Shown here one piece after another: positions 50,912-58,860 of a stretch of 64,000 bases of DNA. The DNA is from a virus: IMG/VR virus record IMGVR_UViG_3300033571_011685, positions 62,001 to 126,000 of that record; one strand, written 5' to 3'. Numbering within the stretch: position 1 is the first letter of the stretch; each line of letters begins with the position of its first letter. The position numbers and the translations under genes are program-made. Below the pieces are notes generated by a model, which worked only from the letters and a program-made list of their open reading frames with translations, searched no databases and was not told the origin of the DNA.

Positions 50912-51382
50912 TTAGAAGAGACTTGAGAAATTAATTTGACCGATCACGTAGCTGATAATTGCTGCCCCGCCCACGGCGATCCAGATCAGCTTTTCCAAAG
51001 TAGTTATGCGAGTACTCAGGCTCTCGTGTTGCTTGGTAGACTCTACACGGAGCTCTTTGATCTCTTTCATGATATCGTCGTATTGCTTGTCTATCTTTTC
51101 TGACATTTGTTTTTCACCTGAAGAGATGCGACCATGAAGCTGCTGTATCTTATTATCGTTTTCCACCCTTCTACTTTCAACTAGATCAATGGTGCTCTTT
51201 GTTAGAATCTCTTGACTCGTTAGTTTGGCTTCATGGACGGCCAGAAGTTTCGAAACTCCAGTAGAAATGTCTGTCAACTTTTCAAGAGTAGAGTCGAGGC
51301 GGTCTACGAGTAGACCGACCTTAGCCATATCTTGTTGCAAGTCAGTAACGTCTTCTTTGATTTTCTGAACGTCAGCGACCAT
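50912..51382 (-). CDS. Coiled-coil protein with C-terminal membrane anchor
   Basis: 156 aa from the ATG at 51382, just after the stop of the holin-like gene. Residues ~1-125 are heptad-rich coiled coil (VADVQKIKEDVTDLQQDMAKV...), and residues ~133-150 are a membrane helix (LIWIAVGGAAIISYVIGQI). The layout (soluble coil, C-terminal anchor) resembles XhlA-like or lysis-accessory proteins. A lysis role is inferred from the neighbouring holin-like and spanin genes. Confidence 0.75.
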   Translation of the reverse strand: MVADVQKIKEDVTDLQQDMAKVGLLVDRLDSTLEKLTDISTGVSKLLAVHEAKLTSQEILTKSTIDLVESRRVENDNKIQQLHGRISSGEKQMSEKIDKQYDDIMKEIKELRVESTKQHESLSTRITTLEKLIWIAVGGAAIISYVIGQINFSSLF

Positions 51383-51383
51383 T

Positions 51384-51617
51384 TTATTCGATTGGATCCA
51401 CTGGTTTTCTAGGAGCAAACTTCTCTACACCAGTAAAACCAAACCCTGCGATGACGATCATCATGACAGCATCGATTAGATTGTCGTCGACGTTGTAGTC
51501 CCAAAATAGATTGGCGACATAACCCACCATGACAAGAAAGGCGCACAGGACGGTAACCACTCTCTTGGTGGATGGGACGCCTGCTGCATCGCCTAGCATT
51601 TTAGCTAAGTAGTTCAT
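51384..51617 (-). CDS. Holin-like two-TM membrane protein
   Basis: 77 aa with two membrane helices (VVTVLCAFLVMVGYVANLFW and NLIDAVMMIVIAGFGFTGV) and charged ends (RKPVDPIE). Size and topology fit a class II holin. It lies three genes after the spanin pair in the same operon. No holin signature exists to prove this. Confidence 0.65.
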   Translation of the reverse strand: MNYLAKMLGDAAGVPSTKRVVTVLCAFLVMVGYVANLFWDYNVDDNLIDAVMMIVIAGFGFTGVEKFAPRKPVDPIE

Positions 51618-51669
51618 GATTGACTCCGATTTCTGTTATCATAATGAATCAACCATCAAATAACATTTT

Positions 51670-51677
51670 TATTTATT
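51670..51677 (-). promoter_or_regulatory. Candidate late promoter (AATAAATA) for the holin-like gene
   Basis: AATAAATA on the minus strand overlapping the stop of the EF-hand-like gene, 53 bases before the holin-like gene. Confidence 0.5.
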
Positions 51678-51957
51678 TCTTTTTACGACCCGGCCGATTC
51701 TTGCCTTTGACTGCGTCGACTACGTCTGCTGCCTGATCAACTACTTCTGCTGCAGCTTCCTTGATATCTACTAGCTCTTCTTTAACACGCTTAGCACGAC
51801 GCTTGGTTTCTGCTTTAGCTTCGTTGATGATCCTATTAGCATCTTTGATCTTAGCTTCTGCAACTGCTTGAGCTACAGCTGCGTCTTCTGCTGTAATGCG
51901 ACCGTCATTGTTTAAATCAAAAATCGCTTTGATCTTTTCCCATAGATTCTTTAACAT
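51673..51957 (-). CDS. Small protein with EF-hand-like loop and long charged helix
   Basis: 94 aa. DLNNDGRITAEDA (residues ~14-26) is a good EF-hand/dockerin calcium loop (D-x-N-x-D-G-x-I-x-x-E/D). The rest is a long Ala/Glu/Lys helix ending in a very basic tail (GKNRPGRKKK). Located in the lysis-like gene cluster; function unknown. Confidence 0.72.
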   Translation of the reverse strand: MLKNLWEKIKAIFDLNNDGRITAEDAAVAQAVAEAKIKDANRIINEAKAETKRRAKRVKEELVDIKEAAAEVVDQAADVVDAVKGKNRPGRKKK

Positions 51958-51958
51958 G

Positions 51959-52213
51959 TTATACCTTCCCCGTTCCTCTCGATAGTGCGTTAGAAATCAA
52001 TCTACGCGCAGTTTGCATGAGCAAATCATTCCCGTTACTCATGTTCATTATCACCAAAGCGGCCAGAACCATCAAGACTCCTGTCTTGTTTGGATCTTTG
52101 GCGCTCGAGAACCTCTGCAGAGCCATAGCTGCCATGCTAGCATAGGCTTTCTTGCTATTTAGGTCTCCGACCTGAGTAAGGCTATACTCGTTGTCGTCTT
52201 CTCTCGGTGTCAT
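51959..52213 (-). CDS. Small membrane-associated protein (84 aa)
   Basis: Residues ~44-60 form one hydrophobic helix (TGVLMVLAALVIMNM) between a polar N-terminus and a basic amphipathic C-terminus (TARRLISNALSRGTGK). Its ATG overlaps the Rz stop. It lies in the lysis-like cluster; role unknown. Confidence 0.7.
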   Translation of the reverse strand: MTPREDDNEYSLTQVGDLNSKKAYASMAAMALQRFSSAKDPNKTGVLMVLAALVIMNMSNGNDLLMQTARRLISNALSRGTGKV

Positions 52214-52725
52214 TTGTTTTTCTTTTCTTCTGCCATCTCATCTACGGCGCGCTTATTGTCATTGATCCATTGTTGCAAACTTGTAAGTTGTTGACTGTTT
52301 TGCAGGCATCTGTTGTAGTTGCCGATGATTCCGAGGAGGGCTTGAGTGTCCGTAACTCCTGAGGGGGACGCATCAGAAGCTCTGGAGGCGTCGGCATCAC
52401 TGGATGTGGCACTAATGTCGTGCGTGTACACCCAGCCGTTAGACATAACAGACTGACTAGGCACACTGTTTTGAGCGATGTCACGATAGACATATTCTTT
52501 TTCCCTAATAGTGTTGACTCTATCAACGTATTCTGTGACTACGTTGTTACTGATCTCTGCGTTCTTCTTTTCGAGCTCGGCGATCTGTTCAGACTTTTCA
52601 GCTGCAAATCTAGCCAGCTCTGCTTCAGCGTATGCAGATCCCTTCATGTACCCAAACACGAATACACCCACAATGATTGCGGCAGCCGCTAATAATTTAT
52701 ATGGGAGTGGGATCATACCGAGCAT
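52210..52725 (-). CDS. Rz: Inner-membrane spanin subunit (Rz-like)
   Basis: 171 aa from the ATG at 52725 behind GGAAAATAAT. N-terminal membrane anchor (KLLAAAAIIVGVFVFGYMKG), then a periplasmic charged coiled coil (AEAELARFAAEKSEQIAELEKKNAEI) and a further helical part. With an outer-membrane lipoprotein encoded inside it in another frame, this is the classic embedded Rz/Rz1 pair that fuses the membranes at the end of lysis. Confidence 0.85.
   Translation of the reverse strand: MLGMIPLPYKLLAAAAIIVGVFVFGYMKGSAYAEAELARFAAEKSEQIAELEKKNAEISNNVVTEYVDRVNTIREKEYVYRDIAQNSVPSQSVMSNGWVYTHDISATSSDADASRASDASPSGVTDTQALLGIIGNYNRCLQNSQQLTSLQQWINDNKRAVDEMAEEKKNK
52242..52493 (-). CDS. Rz1: Outer-membrane spanin lipoprotein (Rz1-like), embedded in Rz
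   Basis: 83 aa from the ATG at 52493, wholly inside Rz in a different frame. Signal peptide SLKTVCLVSLLCLTAG followed by lipobox Cys (LTAGC), then a Pro-rich stretch (VPHPVMPTPPELLMRPP). These are the o-spanin hallmarks: short, Pro-rich, lipidated. The embedding supports the call for both genes. Confidence 0.87.
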   Translation of the reverse strand: MSIVTSLKTVCLVSLLCLTAGCTRTTLVPHPVMPTPPELLMRPPQELRTLKPSSESSATTTDACKTVNNLQVCNNGSMTISAP

Positions 52726-52726
52726 A

Positions 52727-53785
52727 TTATTTTCCAGTCGTAAATGGCTTGAATCTCTTGATTGGTTTGCCAAATAGCTTCTTGTTCTTTGGATCTGCAA
52801 CAGCTCCCGAAGACATGTTGTTGGTAGGAACCCCACCAGCAGCGCCCATTTCTTCGTCTACCTTGTCTACCTTGGCATGAGCTTTGGCCTTGGCCAGCCC
52901 ACCTTCAGTGTCTCGCCAATCTTTTCTTTGACCCCACTTGCTCAGAGACTTGAGCGCAGTGGTTCCATCTGAACGTGTATAGCGCTTTATGCTGGGTTTT
53001 CCAGGTGCACGAGCTTCGCTCAGCTCTGTGCTCATATAATCTGTAGCCGTCTGAAGATAGTCGTAAGCTAGAGTGATCTTCGATTGGACCCATTCAGGAA
53101 GGTCTGTGTCGGGCTTAAGCATACCATGCATCTTGTCCGCATGCATCATGATGCCCTTGAGCTGAGACATGACCATCTCGCCTTCGTATCCATATTCTCT
53201 TGAATCTTTTGCTTCAGCCATCTCTCTTAAGTCCTTGTCGGCACCATGATACGTACCTTTGCCTTTACGAATGTAAGCATTTACACGAGCGTGACCCCAT
53301 TGCTGAGGCGTAGTTCCTGGTCTGTGACCAGAATTCCATGCTGCAACTCCTCGCTTATACACCGTCTTGAGTGTAGATAGCGAGATGCCTGTCTTCTTGG
53401 CCTTTGCGGATAAAGAAGAGTCTGCCTCATTGACTTCGTCTTTCTTATCTTTTTTAGAAAGACTTTTCAACACGTCTCTTTGCTTGGCGTGAGTCTTGAC
53501 AGACTTGTCGAGCTGACCAACAAATTTTTTCAGTTTCTTGTTGACAGCATCAGGAATCTCTACTTCTTGCTCTTTCATCATTTTTCTAACTTCTATGGTA
53601 GCCTTGCTTGGTCTAGTTTTTGCTCTAGCATCCCCTGGCGCAGGTTCATATGCACGAGGATCGCGATCAGAGTACTTACTCATCTTCTTCCAATGGGCTT
53701 TTCTAGCTTTTGCAGTAGAAGCGCTGAGCTTACCGACATATGGCTTCGGTAATCCAGACTCCTTGTGCTTGTCTACTTTGTCCAT
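52727..53785 (-). CDS. Basic virion-cluster protein with DUF5824/DUF5872-like motif
   Basis: 352 aa, Lys-rich. The central YKRGVAAWNSGHRPGTTPQQWGHARVNAYIRKGKGTYHGADKDL is a motif found in many T4-like virion proteins (AWxxGHRPGTTPQQWAxARVNxF). The C-terminus (RYTRSDGTTALKSLSKWG) also recurs in such proteins. Function unknown; its place among structural genes and its charge suggest a head-interior or DNA-associated protein. It ends 1 base before Rz. Confidence 0.78.
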   Translation of the reverse strand: MDKVDKHKESGLPKPYVGKLSASTAKARKAHWKKMSKYSDRDPRAYEPAPGDARAKTRPSKATIEVRKMMKEQEVEIPDAVNKKLKKFVGQLDKSVKTHAKQRDVLKSLSKKDKKDEVNEADSSLSAKAKKTGISLSTLKTVYKRGVAAWNSGHRPGTTPQQWGHARVNAYIRKGKGTYHGADKDLREMAEAKDSREYGYEGEMVMSQLKGIMMHADKMHGMLKPDTDLPEWVQSKITLAYDYLQTATDYMSTELSEARAPGKPSIKRYTRSDGTTALKSLSKWGQRKDWRDTEGGLAKAKAHAKVDKVDEEMGAAGGVPTNNMSSGAVADPKNKKLFGKPIKRFKPFTTGK

Positions 53786-54177
53786 CAGATCTTCCTAAGA
53801 ACGTCTACGATATATTGGTCTAGAGGTATTTCACTACTGATAATCGTCTCGTTTTGAAACCCAATTCCTGTAACAGTTTCTGGCATTCGACCTAAAAATA
53901 CCAAGAATGGTTTTAAGTATTGATGATAGTTCTTAAGTCTAAATAACAATAACTTTGTAGCAGAATTGCCGAACACGTTATACAAGATAATCAAGTGATT
54001 GAGGATTAGTCTCTCTTTTAATTCACCAGTCTCTACATACTTGTTAAAGTGTCTCTTGATATACTTTATACGTTTTAAATCTTCGTAAAACTCTAGCGTG
54101 TCAAAGCACTCTGGATTATCATAGTGTTTTGCAGCATACAATACAAAGTTGGTCTCATCTACTTTATCATCTATCAT
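53785..54177 (-). CDS. Conserved T4-like virion-cluster protein (130 aa)
   Basis: Alpha-helical (AAKHYDNPECFDTLEFYEDLKRIKYIKRHFNKY, ILNHLIILYNVFG, YLKPFLVFLGRMPE). A family of this size and pattern is conserved in cyanophage-type T4 relatives (a DUF7207-like protein). Function unknown. Overlaps the previous and next genes by one base, suggesting tight coupling. Confidence 0.75.
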   Translation of the reverse strand: MIDDKVDETNFVLYAAKHYDNPECFDTLEFYEDLKRIKYIKRHFNKYVETGELKERLILNHLIILYNVFGNSATKLLLFRLKNYHQYLKPFLVFLGRMPETVTGIGFQNETIISSEIPLDQYIVDVLRKI

Positions 54178-54428
54178 TATGTAATTCGTACTTTGACGAC
54201 TCCTGCCGCTGTGTAGTATAGTTGACCTAATAGAACGCCTGCTGTGTTTGCGGCAGCATCATCAGCAAATGGGCCTTGAACGACTGCTTTACGAATAGTC
54301 GCCAGAGTGGCAGACTTGGTCGAGTTAGCGGAGACATCCACCAATGGGAAGAGGTCTCCGCTAGCAATCGAGTTGTTGGCGGTTCCAATAGATGTCAGTT
54401 CAGATATTTTCTTGGCACGATCTGACAT
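54177..54428 (-). CDS. Small fibre/structural-like protein (83 aa)
   Basis: KKISELTSIGTANNSIASGDLFPLVDVSANSTKSATL is the kind of sequence found at trimeric fibre bases (ISELT...SGDxFPLVD). The C-terminus ends in a short beta segment. Probably a virion component; it lies just after a clearly structural 290-aa gene. Confidence 0.7.
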   Translation of the reverse strand: MSDRAKKISELTSIGTANNSIASGDLFPLVDVSANSTKSATLATIRKAVVQGPFADDAAANTAGVLLGQLYYTAAGVVKVRIT

Positions 54429-54439
54429 ATGTTATATCC

Positions 54440-55312
54440 TTACGCGTCTGGTAGAGTCTTATCGTCAGTCGCGTCGTTTGTGAAGTTGCCGCCGAATGCA
54501 ACGAGCGTCTCATACTGTACACGACCAGCGCGACCGCCAGTACCGACTGTGCGAAGTAGCCAGCCAGTGTGAGCAGCGCCCTTGGTATAGCCACGCTCTG
54601 TGAGAATAGCCACAGCTGTAGCTGTCTCTCCAGTCAAGGTATGAGTTTCGCCTGGGTTTGTAACACGAGCGTCTGTAAGATCGATAGCTGTACCACCCTT
54701 GGTAGCTGAGATCTTGACCGACGTAGTGTTGGCAGCTACTACGTAGTAGTAAGAGTTGCCTGTCAGCGGAGCGATAGCTGTGTTATTTGTCGGCACAGTG
54801 TAGTATACCTTATCACCCACCAGCAACTTCGAGTTGGCTGTCGAGATGAGAAGTGTGTCCGCCGTGTTGCTGAAACCAGTCGAGTTGGCTGTGATGTTGA
54901 TCGCAGCAGGAGCAGCTATCGTTACAGATGGAACAGACGTGTATCCGCCCACCGTTACGTTTGCTGTCACAGCTGTGACACGACCAGTAGCGACTGTCGA
55001 GTTTGCAAGAACCGTGTTAGCACCACCAGATGTATTGGCTACTGTGACAGCTGCGTTTGCCGCATAGCCAGAACCTGCGAAGGTGATGATGTACTGTTGA
55101 ACCGCCGCGTTGCCGCTGACACGAATTTCTGTAGCATCAAGACCAAATTGACCGACGCCTTTGTTCATTGCAACATTGTTGTTCTTGAACGCTTGCACGG
55201 TCGTGTTACCAAACAGATTAGTCTGGTTGGTCGTATTAGGTGTTAAGTTCACTGCTGTAGTGGCCCAAAGGACCGAATTCGCAGCATCGTCTGTTTTTCC
55301 CCACTGGGCCAT
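54440..55312 (-). CDS. Virion structural protein (cyanophage-type)
   Basis: 290 aa. It begins MAQWGKTDDAANSVLW and ends with GWLLRTVGTGGRAGRVQYETLVA, both familiar from a conserved structural protein of T4-like cyanophages. The middle is Asn/Thr/Val-rich repeats. Two NATAAATA boxes lie 31-42 bases upstream. It is probably a highly expressed decoration or fibre protein. Confidence 0.8.
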   Translation of the reverse strand: MAQWGKTDDAANSVLWATTAVNLTPNTTNQTNLFGNTTVQAFKNNNVAMNKGVGQFGLDATEIRVSGNAAVQQYIITFAGSGYAANAAVTVANTSGGANTVLANSTVATGRVTAVTANVTVGGYTSVPSVTIAAPAAINITANSTGFSNTADTLLISTANSKLLVGDKVYYTVPTNNTAIAPLTGNSYYYVVAANTTSVKISATKGGTAIDLTDARVTNPGETHTLTGETATAVAILTERGYTKGAAHTGWLLRTVGTGGRAGRVQYETLVAFGGNFTNDATDDKTLPDA

Positions 55313-55342
55313 TAGTTTTCTCCTGTTAAGGCTCGATGTTCT

Positions 55343-55354
55343 TATTTATTTATT
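55343..55354 (-). promoter_or_regulatory. Tandem overlapping late boxes (AATAAATA twice)
   Basis: Two overlapping AATAAATA matches on the minus strand, 31-42 bases before the 290-aa structural gene. Confidence 0.6.
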
Positions 55355-55613
55355 TAATAATATCAGTCAAGTAATCAGAATCTCGGTCTATAATGAAGGT
55401 AGTTTTAGTTTCTTCTGAAGAATTCTTAAACATTTTTAAGTTTTCTTGAGGAGCATTACGAGCAGCTATTCGAGCTTCTATCTCTTGCGCGCGCTTCTCT
55501 CTTTCAATTCTAAGCTTTTCTTTTGCGATCTTTTGATGAATAGATTCGAGACCAGAAGTCTTTTCTTCGACTTCTCGACCTTTGACTATTATCTTAGATG
55601 CATTGATAGCCAT
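55350..55613 (-). CDS. Small charged helical protein (87 aa)
   Basis: KIIVKGREVEEKTSGLESIHQKIAKEKLRIEREKRAQEIEARIAA is a long charged helix. Its start overlaps the polyprotein stop and the late boxes overlap its stop. No family known to me; probably virion assembly. Confidence 0.68.
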   Translation of the reverse strand: MAINASKIIVKGREVEEKTSGLESIHQKIAKEKLRIEREKRAQEIEARIAARNAPQENLKMFKNSSEETKTTFIIDRDSDYLTDIIK

Positions 55614-58237
55614 TACTGTCCTGCCTCTTTCTGCAAGAATTCTTTTTCGCGCAGCTTGTCTTGATAGTCCAGCTTTTCTTTGGCTGTCTTCATACCAGCG
55701 TGCTTGTCGAGGATGCGGGCTGCTTGAACTCCTGTGACATGATGCTTCTCTCCAGTATGAAGAGTTACATGATGACCACCTGTCATGCTAGTAGAAGCCT
55801 TACGTAGCTGATTGATAGGATTCTCGCTAGAAGGGCGATCACCGAGATTGGTGTATCCTTTAGCACGAAGCTTCGAGATCAGCTCTTTGTCTTTGACAGG
55901 ATGGAGCTTACGATCCTTGTTCCATGGATGCTGGATCATGATCTTCGGCCGACCTTCGACCAACTCTTCGAATGCCTCGTCCAGCTCATTGACCTGAGGA
56001 GTAAGCCACTTGGCTTCGAACTCTTCAGCTGAAAGGTTCACGGCATCCTGCTCAAACTGCTCGAACTCTTCCTTGTAAGGTTGATTCATTCCCTTAGAAG
56101 CAAGCTTTAGACCAACAGAGCGCTTACGAACGCGTTCAGCTGCCTGCGCATGGAACTGCTTGTTATCTTCTTTGTTTCCAAGATCGTGCTTTAGTTCGCC
56201 ACGAGCTTCTTCCTCATCGCCGCGGGCCATAGCGTGATAGCTCTTGCGCAATTTGTCTGAAATCTCGTCGATCTGCTCAGCTTCTTCTTTCTTCAGCATG
56301 CTCATGCCCTTCTGACGGCGATTCCATTTCTTTACTTCGTCAGGATTCATGCTGTGAGCTTTGTTCATGATGTATGATGAAGCTTTCTTAGCGTACTCAG
56401 TTTTCGTCTTTGCAGAGATCTCGTCGATCTGCTCAGCTTCTTCACTCATATACTTGCGCTTGATTTCATTGGCTGCGCCCATGGCTGCAGCTGCAAGAGC
56501 GTGACTACCATTCTTCTTGAACATCTTGTGTGTGGTCATGTATGTATCAAGATGACGCTTGACTGCATCTTTTGGCATGTTCTTAAGTTCAGCATGTGCC
56601 TGAGGAGTAAGGAACGATTCATCAAGCTCTTCTGAAACAATACGTGCACTCTTAGTAGAAACTAATCCACGATAGTGATTTAATGCTTTATATGCATTGG
56701 TTGGGTGTACAGGTACTTTCTTTTTATGGCCGAGAAGATGGGTTATTTCAATATACTGTTTGTTCTTTGAGAGCTCGTCGATCTGCTCGACTTCTTCATT
56801 GGCAATCTTACAAATGGTGTTCTTACGGTTATAGTACTTGCGTGCTGCATCAGCATCTACATTGCTCTTGTGCCAATATTTGTGTACTTGCGGTACTGCC
56901 TTCTTGACATATGCATCCTTTGCTACGGCTGAGATCTCGTCTAGCTCTTCAACTTCTTCAGTGGCATTGACTTTTGCTTTTAGCGGTGAATTCTTATATT
57001 GATCGGGATAGAGTTTTGCAGAAGCAAGATTTGCAGACTTCATGTGCCTGTCTGCGTCTTTACCGCCTTCTAGTCCTTTACGCAGCATTCTACCGCCAGC
57101 ATTACGTAAGGTTGTCTTTGAGAGCTCGTCGATCTGCTCGACTTCTTCCATAACATAAAGATGTTTTGTACCTAGCTTTTTAGCTGCCTCGGCATGTGCA
57201 TCCCTTAAAGTTTTTTCGCCTGAGGAAAAATGCATCTCGTGTTCTTTCGGTGAACCGTAGAGCTTTGTAGTAAAAGCCCATGATCCAGTGCCGCGTGCCT
57301 TCTTGCCGTGATTGCGTTCATATCTATTATGCATGATGCCTTCGATGATCTCAATGTCTTCATTAGCCTTTTTGGCTTTCCAAGCAGTGGCGTAGGCGAT
57401 CGATCTTTCTTGATCGGTCAGTCCGCCCTTCGAGTAACCCTTCTTGATGTGCTTGACCATACGCTCAAACTTTTTACCGGGAGGAGCTACTTCTACCACA
57501 TCATTGCACTCGCCGCAACACTCAGGAGTGCCGCAGTTGTTGTGCTCTACTTCTTCTTTGAAGTTTTCGGACTTATAAGTCTTCTTGAAGTGGGCGAAAC
57601 GGGACGTGATGTTGCTGTCTGTCGGCTCGCCAGCAATGTGACGACCGTGAGCTGAGTCGAGGAAGTGCTTGACCATTACGTTGGGCTTCTTGGCATCTTG
57701 CAGATGACCTTTTGAACTCACAAGCTTCTTAACCTTGGCATGCATGGCAGAGTACTTCTTCTCACGATCTTCATCGCCAGAAGCTTCTACTGAGCCGTGA
57801 TAACCATATGTAAGATTGCCCGACTTGATCTTTGATGAAGCTTCGTCAAGATCCACCTCTTCGTTGGCTTTCATAGCCTTTTTGGCAAGGTGCTTGGCAA
57901 CGTTCTTGATGGTGTTTCCATACTCATCTTTACGCGTGCCGGTTGTACGTGTAGGATTCTTTGGATCTTCTTTCCAAGGTAGATCTTCCTCTTCCTTATA
58001 AAGAGTACCGTCCTTCTTATACTTCGATGCAACTTTGTTCTTTAGAGTCCCGATCGTCTTTGCTCCATGAATGGTAGCCTGACGCTGACGAGTATCTCCT
58101 GCGACCTTGACAGGAGTCTGATAGTCTTCGCAGGTATTCAGCGATTCCGCCGCATCCTTTTCTTTCTTTTGCAAAGTTTTCTTGACTTCGTCTAGAAGAC
58201 CCTTAGAAAACTGATCTGTTAATTTCTTGCTGAACAT
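55613..58237 (-). CDS. Modular virion polyprotein with EQIDE(L/I)S linkers
   Basis: 874 aa of small basic modules separated by acidic linkers: EEVDLDEASS, EEVEQIDELS (twice), EEVEELDEIS, EEAEQIDEIS (twice), SEELDESF. Each linker contains (I/L)-D-E, fitting the T4 prohead protease gp21 rule (I/L)-x-E. Modules include a CGTPECCGECNDVVEV Cys cluster and a YSKGGLTDQERSIAYATAWKAKKA segment. Basic modules released by cleavage would be DNA-binding internal head peptides (inference). Similar linkers appear in many large T4-like phages. It is followed directly by small virion genes. Confidence 0.82.
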   Translation of the reverse strand: MFSKKLTDQFSKGLLDEVKKTLQKKEKDAAESLNTCEDYQTPVKVAGDTRQRQATIHGAKTIGTLKNKVASKYKKDGTLYKEEEDLPWKEDPKNPTRTTGTRKDEYGNTIKNVAKHLAKKAMKANEEVDLDEASSKIKSGNLTYGYHGSVEASGDEDREKKYSAMHAKVKKLVSSKGHLQDAKKPNVMVKHFLDSAHGRHIAGEPTDSNITSRFAHFKKTYKSENFKEEVEHNNCGTPECCGECNDVVEVAPPGKKFERMVKHIKKGYSKGGLTDQERSIAYATAWKAKKANEDIEIIEGIMHNRYERNHGKKARGTGSWAFTTKLYGSPKEHEMHFSSGEKTLRDAHAEAAKKLGTKHLYVMEEVEQIDELSKTTLRNAGGRMLRKGLEGGKDADRHMKSANLASAKLYPDQYKNSPLKAKVNATEEVEELDEISAVAKDAYVKKAVPQVHKYWHKSNVDADAARKYYNRKNTICKIANEEVEQIDELSKNKQYIEITHLLGHKKKVPVHPTNAYKALNHYRGLVSTKSARIVSEELDESFLTPQAHAELKNMPKDAVKRHLDTYMTTHKMFKKNGSHALAAAAMGAANEIKRKYMSEEAEQIDEISAKTKTEYAKKASSYIMNKAHSMNPDEVKKWNRRQKGMSMLKKEEAEQIDEISDKLRKSYHAMARGDEEEARGELKHDLGNKEDNKQFHAQAAERVRKRSVGLKLASKGMNQPYKEEFEQFEQDAVNLSAEEFEAKWLTPQVNELDEAFEELVEGRPKIMIQHPWNKDRKLHPVKDKELISKLRAKGYTNLGDRPSSENPINQLRKASTSMTGGHHVTLHTGEKHHVTGVQAARILDKHAGMKTAKEKLDYQDKLREKEFLQKEAGQ
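56259..57148 (-). repeat. Dispersed ~27-nt direct repeats encoding the EE(V/A)EQIDE linkers
   Basis: Five copies at about 56259-56287, 56415-56443, 56771-56797, 56931-56959 and 57122-57148. The copies at 56771 and 57122 are identical at the DNA level over 27 bases, which could let modules be gained or lost by recombination. Confidence 0.85.
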
Positions 58238-58248
58238 GTTTTTCTCCG

Positions 58249-58860
58249 TTAGTCCGCATCTATGATTTTAATTTTTCGTTGAGCTTTCTGTGATCTTCTG
58301 ATCAAGTAACGTTTGATATTATCTATGTCCCTGTCTCCTGCACCCTGTACATTCGCAGGATCTGGATGAGACGTCTTGGGAGGGCCACGAAATCTGGGAT
58401 CGTCTGAAGGATGCAAGTGATCCTCAGGATCTATGTGATGATGATGTTGACCCGTGTCAGTAAGCTGAGCACGAATAGCGTCTAGATGGTTCTTAACAAA
58501 GCCATGCTTTTCCAACATGCCTGGACCCATCTGCTCTGCGTTGTGCAAGATGATAGATGCGAGTTGCTCTGCTCTGTTGACGTTGTCCTGAGAAGCCATC
58601 TTCGTATTCAGTACTGATCTTTCTAGATCAAACAGCTTGTCGAGGTTAATGGCAGTAATCTCTGCAGGGACAAAGTCTGTGTCAGGCGGCAAGTCAGCGT
58701 ACAGCTTCTGTGCCATGGGGCACATCTCAAACGACTTGGTGGTGTATGTGCCAACCGTTACTTGGTCGTTCTGATCAGTCTCTTGCTCAGGACGCAGCGT
58801 ACGCTCGTCGATGCGAGCCATAACGCGTCTAATTGAGCTTTCGACCGAGAGATATCCCAT
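58249..58860 (-). CDS. Hypothetical virion-cluster protein with His-rich segment (203 aa)
   Basis: Start at 58860 in a TAATG overlap with the Dps-like gene and behind GGAAG. Contains a conserved-looking helical part (RRVMARIDERTLRPEQETDQND..., LDKLFDLERSVLN), an unusual GQHHHHIDPEDHLHPSDDPRF segment that could bind metal, and a basic C-terminus (RRSQKAQRKIKII). Coupled to a ferritin-like gene, so a metal link is conceivable. No family recognised. Confidence 0.7.
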   Translation of the reverse strand: MGYLSVESSIRRVMARIDERTLRPEQETDQNDQVTVGTYTTKSFEMCPMAQKLYADLPPDTDFVPAEITAINLDKLFDLERSVLNTKMASQDNVNRAEQLASIILHNAEQMGPGMLEKHGFVKNHLDAIRAQLTDTGQHHHHIDPEDHLHPSDDPRFRGPPKTSHPDPANVQGAGDRDIDNIKRYLIRRSQKAQRKIKIIDAD

